Part shown: piece after piece, positions 47,211 through 58,105 of the stretch
How positions within the stretch are numbered: the first letter of the stretch is position 1
Layout: each line of letters opens with the position of its first letter
Assembly: GCA_961205875.1 (NCBI GenBank)
Contig: OY540815.1
Location: 6,696,001-6,760,000, forward strand
Reading direction: 5' to 3'
From: Sialis fuliginosa
Taxonomy: Eukaryota; Arthropoda; Insecta; Megaloptera; Sialidae
DNA: 64,000 bases
The notes under the pieces: model-generated
What the model saw: only the letters and a program-made list of their open reading frames with translations
Told to the model about the DNA's origin: nothing
Database searches by the model: none
Made by a program: the position numbers and the translations under genes

Positions 47211-47750
47211 TGAAAAACATCCTTCTTATTGTACAATTTTGTTTTATGTTATTGAGGATATTACAAAACTAATATAAAAAATATTTCCAATATAAGAAAA
47301 ATATTAATCTAATAATGAAATTAAAAACCTAATATACATATTTATTGTTTATACAAAATTAAAATTTTATAATTACCCATTCAATTTGATACTTCATTCT
47401 CTATCATATATCATCATCTACCTACTCATACTCGCAAATAAAACAAAAATACACACACATACATATACATTCTGAATACATTTACCTATATTTTGTGAAA
47501 ACAGTTTTATCATAAGCGATAAATCACGCGAAAATGTTATTCAGTATCACAGAAACTGCATTAAATAAAAGTTCATAAATGAAATAAATAAAACCGGTGA
47601 AAATAAATCAAAATAACACACACAACGAAAACAAAAGGGCATACATCTACCCATAGCATTATGTATCGTGGGTATAGATACTAGGTATAAACATTATATA
47701 CCTACCTTTACATAATGTATAAAATAATAATTTCAAAGTTTGTCTATGTA
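47211..47750. other. AT-rich stretch, nothing recognised
   Basis: CACACATACATATACATTC simple sequence near 47450. No gene. Confidence 0.45.
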
Positions 47751-47842
47751 TAGGGTGTAGATTTTAAATACGTAAAATTAATGTTATTTCACTACAGGAA
47801 AAACGGAGAAACTGTAGTTTCTTAGTCACTTAAACTAAAAAT

Positions 47843-47950
47843 ATACACCTTAACCACAATAAAACAATGTCACTCGACACGTGTTTCGACTTCACAAGAA
47901 GTCCTCATCAGGAGCCTAACAGTTCCAGACTGTTGTGGTTAAGGTGTATA
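47843..47950 (-). mobile_element. Inverted-repeat unit carrying a hammerhead ribozyme
   Basis: TATACACCTTAACCACAA (47843-47860) is exactly inverted at 47933-47950, an 18-bp closing stem. Inside it lie a small hairpin AACAGT/ACTGTT and the hammerhead core. No protein is encoded. The layout resembles a Penelope-like terminal repeat or a small retrozyme-like unit. Confidence 0.6.
47871..47916 (-). ncRNA. Hammerhead ribozyme (canonical core)
   Basis: On the minus strand: GGCTC (stem I), CTGATGA (47911-47905), GGACTTCTTGTGAAGTC forming a 6-bp stem II, GAAA (47887-47884), the palindrome ACACGTGT for stem III, then GTC with predicted cleavage after 47876, and GAGTG returning to stem I (about 4 pairs including G-U). 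All conserved hammerhead bases are present. The palindromic stem III fits dimeric type-I motifs described in Penelope-like elements. Self-cleavage is a prediction. Confidence 0.85.
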
Positions 47951-47980
47951 TGTTTATTTTACTTGAATGTTATTTAAAAT

Positions 47981-48318
47981 AAGGGACTGACACCAGTTAT
48001 GGCCGCTATAAGAGCAAGGTTTACTGTTTTTTTGATTGACGGCCTTTTTTTGTAATTCTCATGAACTCATGTTACTAATAAAACAACTAACTCTTTATTT
48101 AATCAATTTTATCACCGCAAATATAGTTTGTTTTTTAAATTATAGCCTTTTATTTTGTTAATGTTTTTTCTCCAGTAATGAGCACGCAGTGATGGACACT
48201 TGATAATAATTACAAAATTGTAAGTATTACGACACAAAAATTATAAAGAAAGAATCATTAAATTTAAAACAATGTAAAGCAGTCGCTATGATAATATAAT
48301 AATTAATTAATAAAGTAT
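47981..48318 (-). repeat. Family A repeat, copy 3 (truncated)
   Basis: It starts TAAGGGACTGACACCAGTTA and shares AGAGCAAGGTTTACTGTTTTT and GCTATGATAATATAATAATT with copy 4. It ends at the latter block, lacking the other terminus. Confidence 0.7.
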
Positions 48319-48900
48319 ACACAAAGTATACAATAGTAATACCTTTTTCCACTGTTTTATTACTTAAATAGTTTTTTGTCATTAATGCAGAGTAAAAATT
48401 CAATTTTATTTCAATGTATTTTATTGAGATCAAAATAATACTTCATATTATTCTTAATGATTAATTTTATGAAAAACCTAATAGCATCAAAATTAGTAAA
48501 AGACAGTAAAAAAAGTATATTGCTTTTTACCTAAGCACGGCGCGGCGCAGCGGTATAATTAATTTTATTTCAAATATATACAAATATTTCGATGGTCCTA
48601 GGTCATAACATGATAACTGCAAAAATGGACAATGTTATGCAGTAATCTAATGTTATTTCGTGATATCAACGTTTTTGATGCGCGGAATGTGATTTGTTAC
48701 ATTTCTTTTTATTGAAAAAAAGTATTTTGGCGATTGGTTAGTTAATTAATTATATACCTACATCTTTCAATAAAATCAGAATTTTTTGCTGTAAAAATTA
48801 AAACTAATAAATATAAGTAATATATAGAGCAAATATTTGTATGTATCTGAAAAAGTATTGGTTTCCTTATGTTTCGTAATTAAAATCTACACCCTGTATA

Positions 48901-49530
48901 TATTATACAAGTATATATATTTATATAATATTGTCTTTAGAGATGCGGCCACAACGACCAAAGTGAAGGAGTTATGAAGGAAATTTAATAGGGGGAGAAT
49001 GTTTTGTGTACAAGTTTTACCAACAACCGTTTAGTAATAAATAGGTATAGAATAATGTCTTTTATCTTACATATAATAAGTCATTGAAATTTATTTTATG
49101 TCCAGTATTAAATGTACGTTAAATAATCTTTAAATAAGTACCTATAGATAAACTTATACCTACAATATAGTTCGTATATTGTATCTTATAAAATTCTAAT
49201 AAGTAATAAAACAGTTGGTTTTTTTTTATGAAATTGAATTGGGAAAATATAATTTTATTCATTTTACCAAAGGATGCTGCATCATAAAAAGCTGTCAGAA
49301 TCACAGAACGTATTGCGAACTTAAGAATAATAGAGAATAGTAAGAATAGTCAAAATGACGCTTCCCGAATATACCAAATTGTCTGTGACAGCTTTTTTAT
49401 GATTTTGCAATGTCGAATTTGTACTTTTTTGATTGTATGTGTTGTTAAAATATCAAAAAATACGAAAACAATAATAAATACAGGAATTTTTTGTAATTGA
49501 TATTCTATTATACATTTATAACATTTGAAT
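48901..49530. other. AT-rich stretch, nothing recognised
   Basis: A CATCATAAAAAGCTGTCA motif near 49270 and TGACAGCTTTTTTATGATTT near 49385 are loosely inverted, a possible small fold-back. No gene. Confidence 0.4.
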
Positions 49531-49534
49531 ATAT

Positions 49535-50095
49535 ACCCTGGGTGACGTCAATAGACATGAAGCCAGTAACATGATATCACTGAAATTATGATAAATAAAT
49601 AAAGAAATAGGTTAAAAAGATTCTAAAAAATGTATTTATTTTTATATTAAAAGCGAGATTAATATGATTTTTGTTAAAATAAAAACACAAAATACAGCAA
49701 TCCGCCATGTTAGATAAAACACCAGTCAGAGTGGATGACGTCACGACTACGTAAACATAATTTTTGTTTCATTAATATCTGCACTGTTTATAAATTATTT
49801 TGTGGTTTTAAATTATCAATTTGCTCAGTTTTGTGTTACCAAAACTTAAACCGAGAAACGTTAGCGATGGACAAGTATTTATTATTGTTGACAAGAAGTC
49901 TTTACATAGGCGTGACGTCAAAAATGCGCCATGACACCTGCGAGCGTTTTGGCATCAAATTCAAAAATAGTTTTAAAAGGGTCAATTTTTGTGATTAAAC
50001 CTTTATTTTCTGCAGAAATAAGTCTTTTTTTGTAAATAGGAGACACGTAAGATCATCATAAAATAGTTTTTAAAAATTAGGCATCATACCTATTC
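49535..50095 (+). repeat. Region with three TGACGTCA sites, probable repeat
   Basis: TGACGTCA occurs at 49543-49550, 49736-49743 and 49913-49920, with CCGCCATGTTAGAT and GCGCCATGACACC nearby. GAAACGTTAGCGATGGACAA lies in the middle of an 87-codon frame (49735-49998) that I do not recognise. The overall look is of an interspersed element, but no second copy is in this window. Confidence 0.35.
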
Positions 50096-50274
50096 CACAC
50101 TGATTGGTCAAAGAGCTATTGAGACTACCTTGTCTTTATACACCTTGAACCCAACTAAAAAAAATACGTTTATATTAAATGCTATTATTCTAAAATTCTA
50201 CGCCATAATAAACACAATATATCGGCGCACATCGTCGGTTAAACCCCAAAAGACACGGTAAATGATACTCTATT

Positions 50275-50540
50275 GTGGTTAGCATAAATATTTTCGAAAG
50301 TAGCATCTTCTTAACAAAAACTACAAACATTGTAAGAGAGAAATGCTCTTCTATACCCTGTCAAATAAAAGCAGCAACAACTTTACGTAGGCGTCTGGTA
50401 GCGGCGGCGGCGGCGGCGGCCGTGGCGACGGCATTGAGACTCTCAAGTTTTAACACCAGAACGCTAAACAACAAACACGCGGATGGGAGAAGAAGAACAA
50501 GAATGAGAAGTTTAAAGCGCAAAAACATCGCTAGGTGAAG
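50275..50540 (+). other. GC island with GCG trinucleotide repeat
   Basis: A GCG run at 50401-50420 continues GCCGTGGCGACGGC, in an otherwise AT-rich area. The open frame across it (50275-50538) would give an alanine run followed by an Arg-rich tail (RRRTRMRSLKRKN) but has no ATG before the repeat. It could be the 5' untranslated part or first exon of a gene, or a simple repeat only. Confidence 0.25.
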
Positions 50541-50711
50541 GCGTTCTCTTATGATAAAAACAATGGTTTTTGGCCAACTTACCGTGTTTCCTTACTTACT
50601 ATACCAAAGCGCGTGCACACACAAGTACAGTGGAGGTACACGAGAAAATTTTCGGGGTCGCATTAAATTATTTTTATTTTTTTAGTGTCGAAGATTAGAA
50701 GCTCACTTTTA

Positions 50712-50894
50712 TCCATACTAATAATGCGAAAGTGTCTGTCTGTTTGTTACCTTTTTACGGTTAAACCGCTGAACCGATCTTGATAAAATTTGGCAGAGAA
50801 ATAACTTGCATCCTGAGGAAGGACATAGGTTATTTTGTTTGATTAGATAAAAAGATACAAATGCCGCGCAGACGAAGTCACGGGTAACAGCTAG
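50712..50894 (+). mobile_element. Short complete Helitron-like element, family H
   Basis: It starts TCCATACTAATAATGCGAAA and ends GTAACAGCTAG, preceded by GCCGCGCAGACGAAGTCACGG. The 5' TC, 3' CTAG and lack of TIRs or target duplication fit a non-autonomous Helitron of 183 bp. The 5' flank is A; the 3' flank is C rather than the usual T. Confidence 0.65.
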
Positions 50895-51584
50895 CTATAT
50901 ATAAATAATATAAAACAATAATTAGAATGTAAATAATATACGTACCTATATAATAGATAGTTATTTAGGCAATTAGTACAAAATCAATAGCAGAATGAAA
51001 ATAGAAAATGTTGTATCACTTATAAAAATATTTTCACTATCAATACTACAGAAAAATAAATAAATATTTATATGGATAACATATGTGCATTAAAAATTTT
51101 CAAAATCCAAACTATAATCCGTGAATAAATTGAAAAATACAATATAAAATGAATAATGAAAAAATTTAAAAAGAAATTTTTCAAATATTGATTATTTTCA
51201 AAATATAAAAAGTTCACTAGTATACATATGCAAAAATATTTATTTAAAAATAATATTAAATATCCATGGATTTATTTAAAGCCTAGATTTCCCCCATAAA
51301 TTCAATCACGTGTATTTAGAAATCCCAACAAAGCTGCATTTACAATACAATAACAATTTTACTAAAATCGGTTCAATAGTATTTACTGTTCAACCTTTTG
51401 ATGGAGTAGCGTGATTTTATTACTAATTCTAAGGTCTTAGGCTCACTAACAATGAAAGTTCCATCAAAATCAATTCAGTAGTTTTTAAGTCAAGTTGGGA
51501 TAAACAGACAAGTAAAGGAAATTCTAAAAACTATCAAAATTGATTATATAGCCTATAATAGGACTCATTAAATAGTTAAATTAT
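50895..51584. other. AT-rich stretch with diverged repeat traces
   Basis: GTTCCATCAAAATCAATTCAGTAG near 51460 is echoed by TTCCATCAAAATCAGTTCAGTAA near 59578, which indicates an old shared repeat. Nothing else is recognised. Confidence 0.4.
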
Positions 51585-52163
51585 AAGATACTGGCAACAG
51601 TTATGGCCGCTACAAGAGCAAGGTTTATTGTTTTTGTAATTGACGGGTTTTGTTTTTTAATTACAAAACATTACATGATAATTCATGAATTCATGTTACT
51701 AATAAAACAAGTACCTCTTTATATAATCAATTTAATTACTAAAGTCCGGAAATATAGTTTGTTTTTTAAATTATAGCCTTTTATTTTGTTTATGTTTTCT
51801 CTGCAGTAATGGATAAAGTAAAACCAGTAATGAGCACGCAGTTATGGATACTTGCTAATGATTACAAAATGATAAGTACTACGACACAAAAAATATAAAA
51901 GAAAAAATCGTCAAATTTGAAACAATGTGAAGCAGTGGCTATGATAATATAATAATTAATAAATAAATTATACTAAATAAATGCCCACCATTTTGACACC
52001 TATTGGCCGATTGTCATCAAATCACGCTGTAATACAGTTAAATGTATATAGATTAATATTCAGAAATGGTAGTAATTAAATATGAACACATATTTCTAAT
52101 TCAGTACATTTAATTTAAAAATAGCCATTACTGAGGTCATATCCAAGATGTGCCAGTACCTTA
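51585..52163 (-). repeat. Family A repeat, copy 4 (full length)
   Basis: It starts AAGATACTGGCAACAGTTATG and ends CAAGATGTGCCAGTACCTTA. This copy is full length (~579 bp), inverted relative to copies 1, 2 and 5, with both terminal motifs present. Confidence 0.75.
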
Positions 52164-52349
52164 TATTATTCTAGTGGTTCTGCACTTAATTGCTTAAATA
52201 CTACACGCGTTAAGCGACAGACACACAAAGGCTTTTATTTATATTAATATAGAGCTTACAGATTTATATATTAGTATTATGATATATTTTAAACAAACAT
52301 TTCATTTGCACGAAGCGCCACTGTATACCATACAGTGAATATATACATA

Positions 52350-52475
52350 CATATAAAGGCCAATCAGGAGATACGTGGTGGCCACATTACGCGGTAAGGA
52401 GTTAGCAAAGAGTATGAGTCTACATTGGGGACTGAGCTTCAGCTTCCCCCCAAGAGAGAGAGAGAAAGCAGGATC
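52350..52475. promoter_or_regulatory. Possible promoter-like island with GA repeat
   Basis: ATATAAAGGCCAATCAGG at 52354 looks like a TATA-type box, followed by a less AT-rich stretch and an AAGAGAGAGAGAGAAAG tract near 52452. The sequence TGGGGACTGAG just before the GA run is shared with 56618. There is no open frame that would confirm a gene. Confidence 0.2.
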
Positions 52476-52538
52476 AGCACCAGTCGCACGAAAGGCTCTA
52501 CAGATGGGAATTCACAAAGGAAACAAGAATATATGAGG

Positions 52539-52572
52539 TGTGTGTGTGTGTGTGTATGTGTTTGTGTGTGTA
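52539..52572. repeat. TG microsatellite
   Basis: TG repeats with a few interruptions (TATG, TTTG). Confidence 0.9.
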
Positions 52573-52830
52573 TGCAGTCGAGAGGATTTGTACCAAAATA
52601 ATATATCTTTTGTAGTAACGAAGGACTTTCTTTGCCGATAATCAACAGTGTCGCCATCTGTGGACGAACAATGAAGTCATAATTTAATGTGATAATTAAC
52701 TGATAGTCGAATATCTGAGTAGTTTTTGGTTTATGTTGTTTTATTTTATTCTTTCATATTGTTTTCCGTAGATTGATTTTATTATTTGAGTGGTAGTTCT
52801 TCTAATATGTGTGTTAATTTTTTAAGACTA

Positions 52831-52875
52831 GCTTTTACCCGCAACTTCATTCGTGTGGCATTTAGGTTAGATAGT
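52831..52875 (-). mobile_element. Helitron-like 3' end fragment
   Basis: ACTAGCTTTTACCCGCAACT then TCATTCGTGTGGCATTTAGG is the reverse of a family H 3' end. It stops where the CCGGTCC repeat begins. Confidence 0.5.
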
Positions 52876-52889
52876 ACAGATCAGATCTA

Positions 52890-53610
52890 GCCTTAAAAAA
52901 GTAGCCCGATCCGGTCCGAAACTTTTTTTCGGCCCGATCCAATCCGGTCCAACTTATACGATTTATATTAAGGTCAGGACCCAGCCCGGTCTGGTTTATA
53001 GGTCCAATCTGACCCGGTGCGAACATTACAAACAAAAATTAAGCCCGGTCCGATCCGATCCGAATTTCGGTCCGGATCGGGCTGGCTGGCCCGAACTGAT
53101 CTAAGAAAAATGTATTGTATTACAATACTTTTTTGTTTGATAGTTCATAAATATAATAAATTATATATGTATAAAGGAAGTATATAATATAAAAAATATA
53201 CTAATTTATTGATATGTATCGCGTTGATAGCGTAGCGACGCGTTCAGTGGTAAAAAATCGAAACTAACACACGACTATTATAAATTATAATGTTAATAAT
53301 TGTAAAAGTAATTGTAAATAAAAGTTTTGTTTTGAAAAAATAATATATTTATTTATTCGTTAGGTTCGACCCATCCCGGTCCGATTCATACTAAGGTAAG
53401 ATTCGACCCAACCCGGTCCTATTTATGTTAAGGTAAGGTCTGACCCGATCCGGTCCGATGTATACCAAGGTCCGGAACGGTCCAATCCGACCCGGTCCGA
53501 ACATTACAAACAAAAATTAAACCCGGTCCGATCCGATCCGAAATTCGGACCGGGATACTTTCGGATCGGATCGGACTGACGCAGCCCGAAGTGATCTCTA
53601 TTTCTGAAAA
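52890..53610. repeat. Two clusters of CCGATCCGGTCCGA-type repeats
   Basis: GC-rich blocks at 52890-53105 and 53363-53600 carry many variants of CCCGATCCGGTCCGA. Both contain GAACATTACAAACAAAAATT and both end in CCCGAANTGATCT, so they are two copies of one unit about 470 bp apart in direct orientation. The spacer is AT-rich. Class unknown. Confidence 0.65.
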
Positions 53611-53789
53611 TTAAATAATACTAATTAGATAATACTAAATGCTACATTATTAATTCGAAACTTTTTTTATTTTAAGTCGCTTAAGAAATACTCAACAGTT
53701 TTTGGTTAATATCTAGTAGGCTATACAATTTTTGTGGGATATAAATACACCATTAAACTGCCCTCTCTTAAAGCGCTGGTACTTAACAA

Positions 53790-54070
53790 AAACGGATACC
53801 GTTATTGTATCATTTGCATAAAATCCAAATGAACAGATTTCCAACGCTTGACGGACACCGTTTTTTCTTAAATGCCAGTCTGATTGAATTCAATAATACA
53901 AATCTTCGAGGTCACGACGGCCGTCGTTCTTACACGCCAGCAAAGCGTTTTCTTTTAAACACCCGCCGTACCGTTTTGACGAAGCTAAAGTGCCACTCGT
54001 ATTAAATCACATATAACAGATTTTCAAGGTCGATACGGTGACGGTCTCCGTTTCTCTTAAGTTCCACCGC
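53790..54070. repeat. Quasi-periodic GACGG/CCGTTTTTCTTAA stretch
   Basis: GACGGACACCGTTTTTTCTT, CGGCCGTCGTTCTTACACGCC, CGCCGTACCGTTTTGACG and GACGGTCTCCGTTTCTCTTAA occur with loose spacing of about 55-75 bases. A 66-codon frame crosses it without recognisable protein. Confidence 0.35.
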
Positions 54071-54079
54071 TTAAAAGTA

Positions 54080-54165
54080 ACTTGTCTCATTTAACCGAAT
54101 CTCTATCTCTTATAATTTCCGAGATCTCCATACTGTACCCTGGTATTTAGACACCCTGTATAGAT
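54080..54165 (+). repeat. Short repeat fragment shared with 6278-6357
   Basis: CTCATTTAACCGAATCTCTA and ACACCCTGTATA in the same order as the earlier copy. Confidence 0.5.
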
Positions 54166-54804
54166 AATTATTTCAATTTTCCACAATGATTACCAACACA
54201 AATGAAACAAATAAATTCAAATTAAAAAAAATATAATATCATACAGGCAGGAAATTAGTTGTAATAATCATAATTACCATGTAACAAAATATACCCCAAC
54301 TCCCCTCGGAATGCAATCAACATTGTCATTCATACAAAATAGAGGGGAAGAGGGGGCAGTGTTCACAATAGAGTTTATCATTTAATGTGATAATTAAATG
54401 TCTAATATTTGTGGCATGGACCGCACACAATACGCGTTGTCCTCTGTTACATTTTAATTAGCTATTTACGGTCATGTGGGTGTGTATGTGGGAGTGTGAG
54501 GGTGGGGGTGAGTGTATGTGTGATGCAGGTCGTTTTTATAATGCTGGAAAAATGTGTATTTTATGTTTTCTATAGGAAATATTCAGTGATAGACTGCGCA
54601 TGCATATTACAGAAAAGGAGCAAGAAGTATGTAATTTATGTACGGTATTAAACGATTATTTTACTTTGTGATTTTGACATTAAAAACACACATAACTTAT
54701 ATATTCAATATCTAATTCTATGTTGGTTCAATTTTAGCATGCAAAAGTAAAATCTTTTTTCGAGACTGAAGCAAAATGTTTTATACCGAATTAATCCTTA
54801 ATAT
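54166..54804. other. No recognised gene; GT-rich patch
   Basis: A GTGGGTGTGTATGTGGGAGTG-like GT-rich patch lies at 54476-54525 inside an 80-codon frame (54409-54651) whose residues merely reflect the repeat. Confidence 0.45.
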
Positions 54805-55635
54805 ATATATATAAAGCTCAACGTCTCTCTGTCTGTCTGTCTGTCTATCTGTTAGTGCGCTTATCACTCGAGAACCATTTATCAGATTTACGTGGTTTTC
54901 TTTTTTAATTCATAGGTACGTTCTCTGGCCACGTTATAGACTATATTTTGTTACGTTAGGTAACATAACAACTAAGCAGTGACCATAATAGTAAATCAAG
55001 TCTGAAAAAATTTTGCCGTCGACGCGCTATTTTATAATACACTGCCTAAACCGTTCAATATTGAACAAAATAATGTATTAAATAATTGTGTAGAATCAAA
55101 AGATCTACTATAAAGTCCGCGACACCATATGTCTAACAATGACTGCTTTTATGTTACAAAGAAAATTTTAAATATTTGGGTTTTGATTACGTGGACTTAT
55201 GACCTGCAAAACATTAATCCTTATCGAAATAAGTGATTTCATCGTCATAAGTACTTAATGTAGATATAATTTGCCCCTTACAGCATCCAATTTGGTCGTA
55301 TAGTTTAGAAAATATCGAAATATAGGTATATACGGGAACATATTATTCGCGCAATTGCGACCCGTGTCGCGGCGTGCGGCAAGGAGTGAGCGTGCCAACT
55401 AGACGCTGGGCAGAGGGAACAGGCCGGTATTATTTTGATTGTCAATTGTTTATTTTGTTTTCAATAATTAACTTTTAAATTTAAATAGAACAAAAATTAT
55501 TTTTACTTTTTGTTCTGATTCGCTTTTATTAAGTAGGTAATTTAAGTGTTTTGTACTTAATTCAACTATATATTTTTTAAATCCTAAACAATAATTCCGT
55601 AGTCCGCGCGAGCGAAGCCGCGCAGACCCGGCTAG
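54805..55635 (+). mobile_element. Helitron-like family K, long copy 1
   Basis: It starts near ATAAAGCTCAACGTCTCTCT with a GTCT repeat. The 3' end has hairpin GCGCG (55606-55610), AGCGAAGC, CGCGC (55619-55623), then AGACCCGG and CTAG (55632-55635) followed by T. A GC hairpin about 9 bases before CTAG and a T beyond it are the standard Helitron 3' signature. The ~830-bp body lacks Rep/helicase coding. It is homologous to 62354-63225 over nearly its full length. Confidence 0.75.
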
Positions 55636-55743
55636 TATTATATAAGACAATACTGACTTAATGTATTACAAAACTAGGCCGTTTAGAAATTTTATAATTA
55701 AAAATAATTTAATTTTTTATCAGTGACGAGACAGAGTCTCTTT

Positions 55744-55995
55744 AGGGTCGATCCAGACTGTCGAGCCGGTCTTGGGCCTGTCTCGCTCCAAACAAATATA
55801 AAGAAACAATAAACATGAAATCATTCACACTATAGGAATCGGTCAGGTCTCGGTCCAATCTCGCTCCGATACAGCATAGTGCAAAGAATAATTTTATGGA
55901 GTGTGATCGAACATTAGCGAGACCGGCTCGTTAATGTGAATATCATAAGATTTGATTGAAGCGAGACCAACTCGTTTTTAAACTGGTCTCATTAT
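55744..55995. mobile_element. MITE with GTCGATCCAGACTG/GGTCTCG motifs
   Basis: GGTCGATCCAGACTGTCGAGC on the left, repeated GGTCTCG/CGAGACC elements inside, and AAGCGAGACCAACTCG on the right. Part of it in reverse complement matches 2585-2665. It is partly self-complementary and non-coding. Confidence 0.55.
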
Positions 55996-56058
55996 CAGTT
56001 CAGTATCGAGTTCTCATTTTTATGAAGAAAGGGATTCTTCTAATGAAATTTAATGATA

Positions 56059-56389
56059 TAATGGATTTAAACGTCTCTCTGTCTATCTGTCCGTTAGTGC
56101 GCTTAGCACTCGAAAAGCACTTATCCGATTTACGTGTTTTTTTTATTCATAGATATGTACTACCCAGATTTTAGTATATATTTTTTGTTACGTTAAGAAT
56201 AAGCAGTGACGAAAATAGTAAATCAAGTCGGAATTTTTTTTTAAATGCTTAAACCATTAAATATTGAACAATATAATGTAGTAAAGAACTGTGTAGAATA
56301 AAAAAATCAAAAATAAACTCCGCGATACCTTATATTTAATTTTAATTTTATCTATATTTAAGCGAGCGAAGCCGGAAAGCACCAGCTAG
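56059..56389 (+). mobile_element. Helitron-like family K, short copy 2
   Basis: Shares TAAACGTCTCTCTGTCTATC, GTTAGTGCGCTTAGCACTCG and TCCGATTTACGTG with copy 1. The 3' end AGCGAGCGAAGCCGGAAAGC then ACCAGCTAG is followed by T. About 500 bp of the middle is missing relative to copies 1 and 3. Confidence 0.65.
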
Positions 56390-56609
56390 TTATTTTAACG
56401 AATTCCAGTAGACATTTGCTTCTATTTTATCAATATACTATTAAAGAAATATTGTGAAGTAAGAAAATTGACCAGATCTAGAAACCATAGTGATTGATAT
56501 GTTAAATACTTATTTTAATATTTTATAAATGATGGCGCTATGACCAAACTTAATTCTGAAAACGTGGCTACGTCACTGTGTATAAAAATACTATACAAAA
56601 CATTAAAAA

Positions 56610-56680
56610 TGAAGAATGGGGACTGAGAAGGAGAGAGAGAGAGAACAAGCAGTGACAAAATCGTCGTCGAAATATTAAAA
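56610..56680. promoter_or_regulatory. GA-repeat island
   Basis: TGGGGACTGAG is followed by a GAGAGAGAGAGAGA tract (56631-56644) and AACAAGCAGTGAC. The TGGGGACTGAG plus GA run plus AGCAG arrangement repeats that at 52430-52470. Promoter or insulator function is only a guess. Confidence 0.2.
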
Positions 56681-57100
56681 TTTAAAAAATATTTGCCACG
56701 GAAAAAACGGTGTTAAATTCAAAATATGGAGTGTGAAGGTTTGCATATGCGAGCTAGCGCGACTATCTAAATCTTTTATATTAACGCCATTTATCTCGCA
56801 CAATATCTGGATGGCTCTAAATGCCATAGCAGTCCCCGCCTTTGTTGTTCACACACATACACACCAACACACACATACATATGCGCGGTATAATATATTT
56901 GATCAAAGCATTATTATTTTGGCAACATTCTTTTGAAAATATTAGTTCTGTTGTGTTTGGCTTCCTAGGCGTTACAGTTAATTCCTCTAAAGAAGTTATA
57001 TATTATATTGCACGAATAGGAACTGTCTACAGAGAAAATATATGTGTCACAGGAAGAAAAACTCGAAATATATATATATGAAATATTGAAATAAAATATG
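56681..57100. other. Short open frames around a CA-rich patch
   Basis: Overlapping plus-strand frames at 56733-56936 and 56842-57081 cross ACACACATACACACCAACAC. The first reads CICELARLSKSFILTPF; no family recognised and no splice context confirmed. Confidence 0.3.
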
Positions 57101-57610
57101 CATGTCAGTATAATAATCTCAACATGAATTCATAGTATGAATGAAGAAAATATTTATATTAATGTAAAAATTCATTACTTGTTTTTAACTTTTAATGTAC
57201 TGTTCGTTGGTAGAATGAATTTTGATGTACTTAATTCTTATATTATTATGCACAAGTTCATAACATATTGATGAACGAATTCATAAATATAACGACATGC
57301 AGTTAATATTGTGCATATTTGTTCTTGTTACGAATTCGTTCATCATTATTACGAACTTATTATGAATGTGTTCATCAATATGTGTATATCGCAAGTTAAC
57401 TCTCACCAACAACGTATTTTAACTTTGTGTCGTAACTCCTAACCCCCTCCCCCCTCACCCCTCCCCTTTTATTTCATCAATGTATTAGTTCATTAATAGT
57501 ATGAAAGCATTCATATAACTAATGAATACATTTTATGTTCATAAATCGAAGATTGATGAACGTAAATTCATTATAATTATAAAGAATTACATCGGCTCAA
57601 AAATGATGAT
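57101..57610. repeat. Cluster of degenerate GAATTCATTAT/TTCATCAA repeats
   Basis: Variants of ATGAACGAATTCAT, ACGAATTCGTTCATCA and TATGAATGTGTTCATCAAT recur in both orientations at irregular spacing. AATGATGATTTTTTCATCATG near 57601 is a local hairpin. A CCCCCTCCCCCCTCACCCC tract lies near 57442. Confidence 0.5.
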
Positions 57611-58104
57611 TTTTTCATCATGATAATGAATTTTTTTGTTGTATTTATGCCACTTTTTGGTTCAGTGTACATAAAAGTTCATATGACTATTTATTTAATT
57701 TTAATATTTAAGTCACATCCGATGTATGTTTTTATAAAATGTGGGCAATGTCACACAAAGTCTATTTTATATAATATATATATTTTATATAATAAACAAA
57801 TACTGAACAGATATATACACGTCACAGAGTGAGTACCCAATTTTTTTTTTCATTTTTGTAGCTGTAGTTATTATAAGTCTTTAATAAAGGAAATTCATTT
57901 TGCAGTTTTCCTCAATATAACCACTGCAAATATTCTTTTATTTATCGTAGACAATAAAAGTGGGTGTGTGTACTTACATATGTACACACATTAGAAGTTA
58001 TACTTCTTTGGCGTAGTGACATCTAGCGTACAAATACAAAACTAAAAACTTGTTTTACCGACTATCATAACAGAAATCTGTATTATCTATATCTAATATT
58101 AAAA
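57611..58104. other. AT-rich stretch with a family H fragment
   Basis: GACATCTAGCGTACAAAT and GACTATCATAACAGAAATCTG near 58018-58087 are the inverse of sequence inside the 9.95-10.2 kb Helitron-like copy. Otherwise nothing is recognised. Confidence 0.4.
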
Positions 58105-58105
58105 T

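Larger units (their letters stand above)
47752..48900. mobile_element. Possible TIR element hosting nested insertions
   Basis: AGGGTGTAGATTTTAAATACG at 47752 is inverted near 48877-48899 (CGTAATTAAAATCTACACCC), with TA-rich flanks. Between them lie the hammerhead unit and family A copy 3. The pairing could be chance neighbouring of two fragments, so the boundaries are tentative. Confidence 0.4.

Noticed and set aside
50401..50538. Polyalanine and Arg-rich protein
   Set aside because: No ATG precedes the GCG run in that frame; the residues follow from the trinucleotide repeat.
52439..52657. Minus-strand protein with a Thr-His run
   Set aside because: The run is a direct translation of the TG/CA microsatellite.
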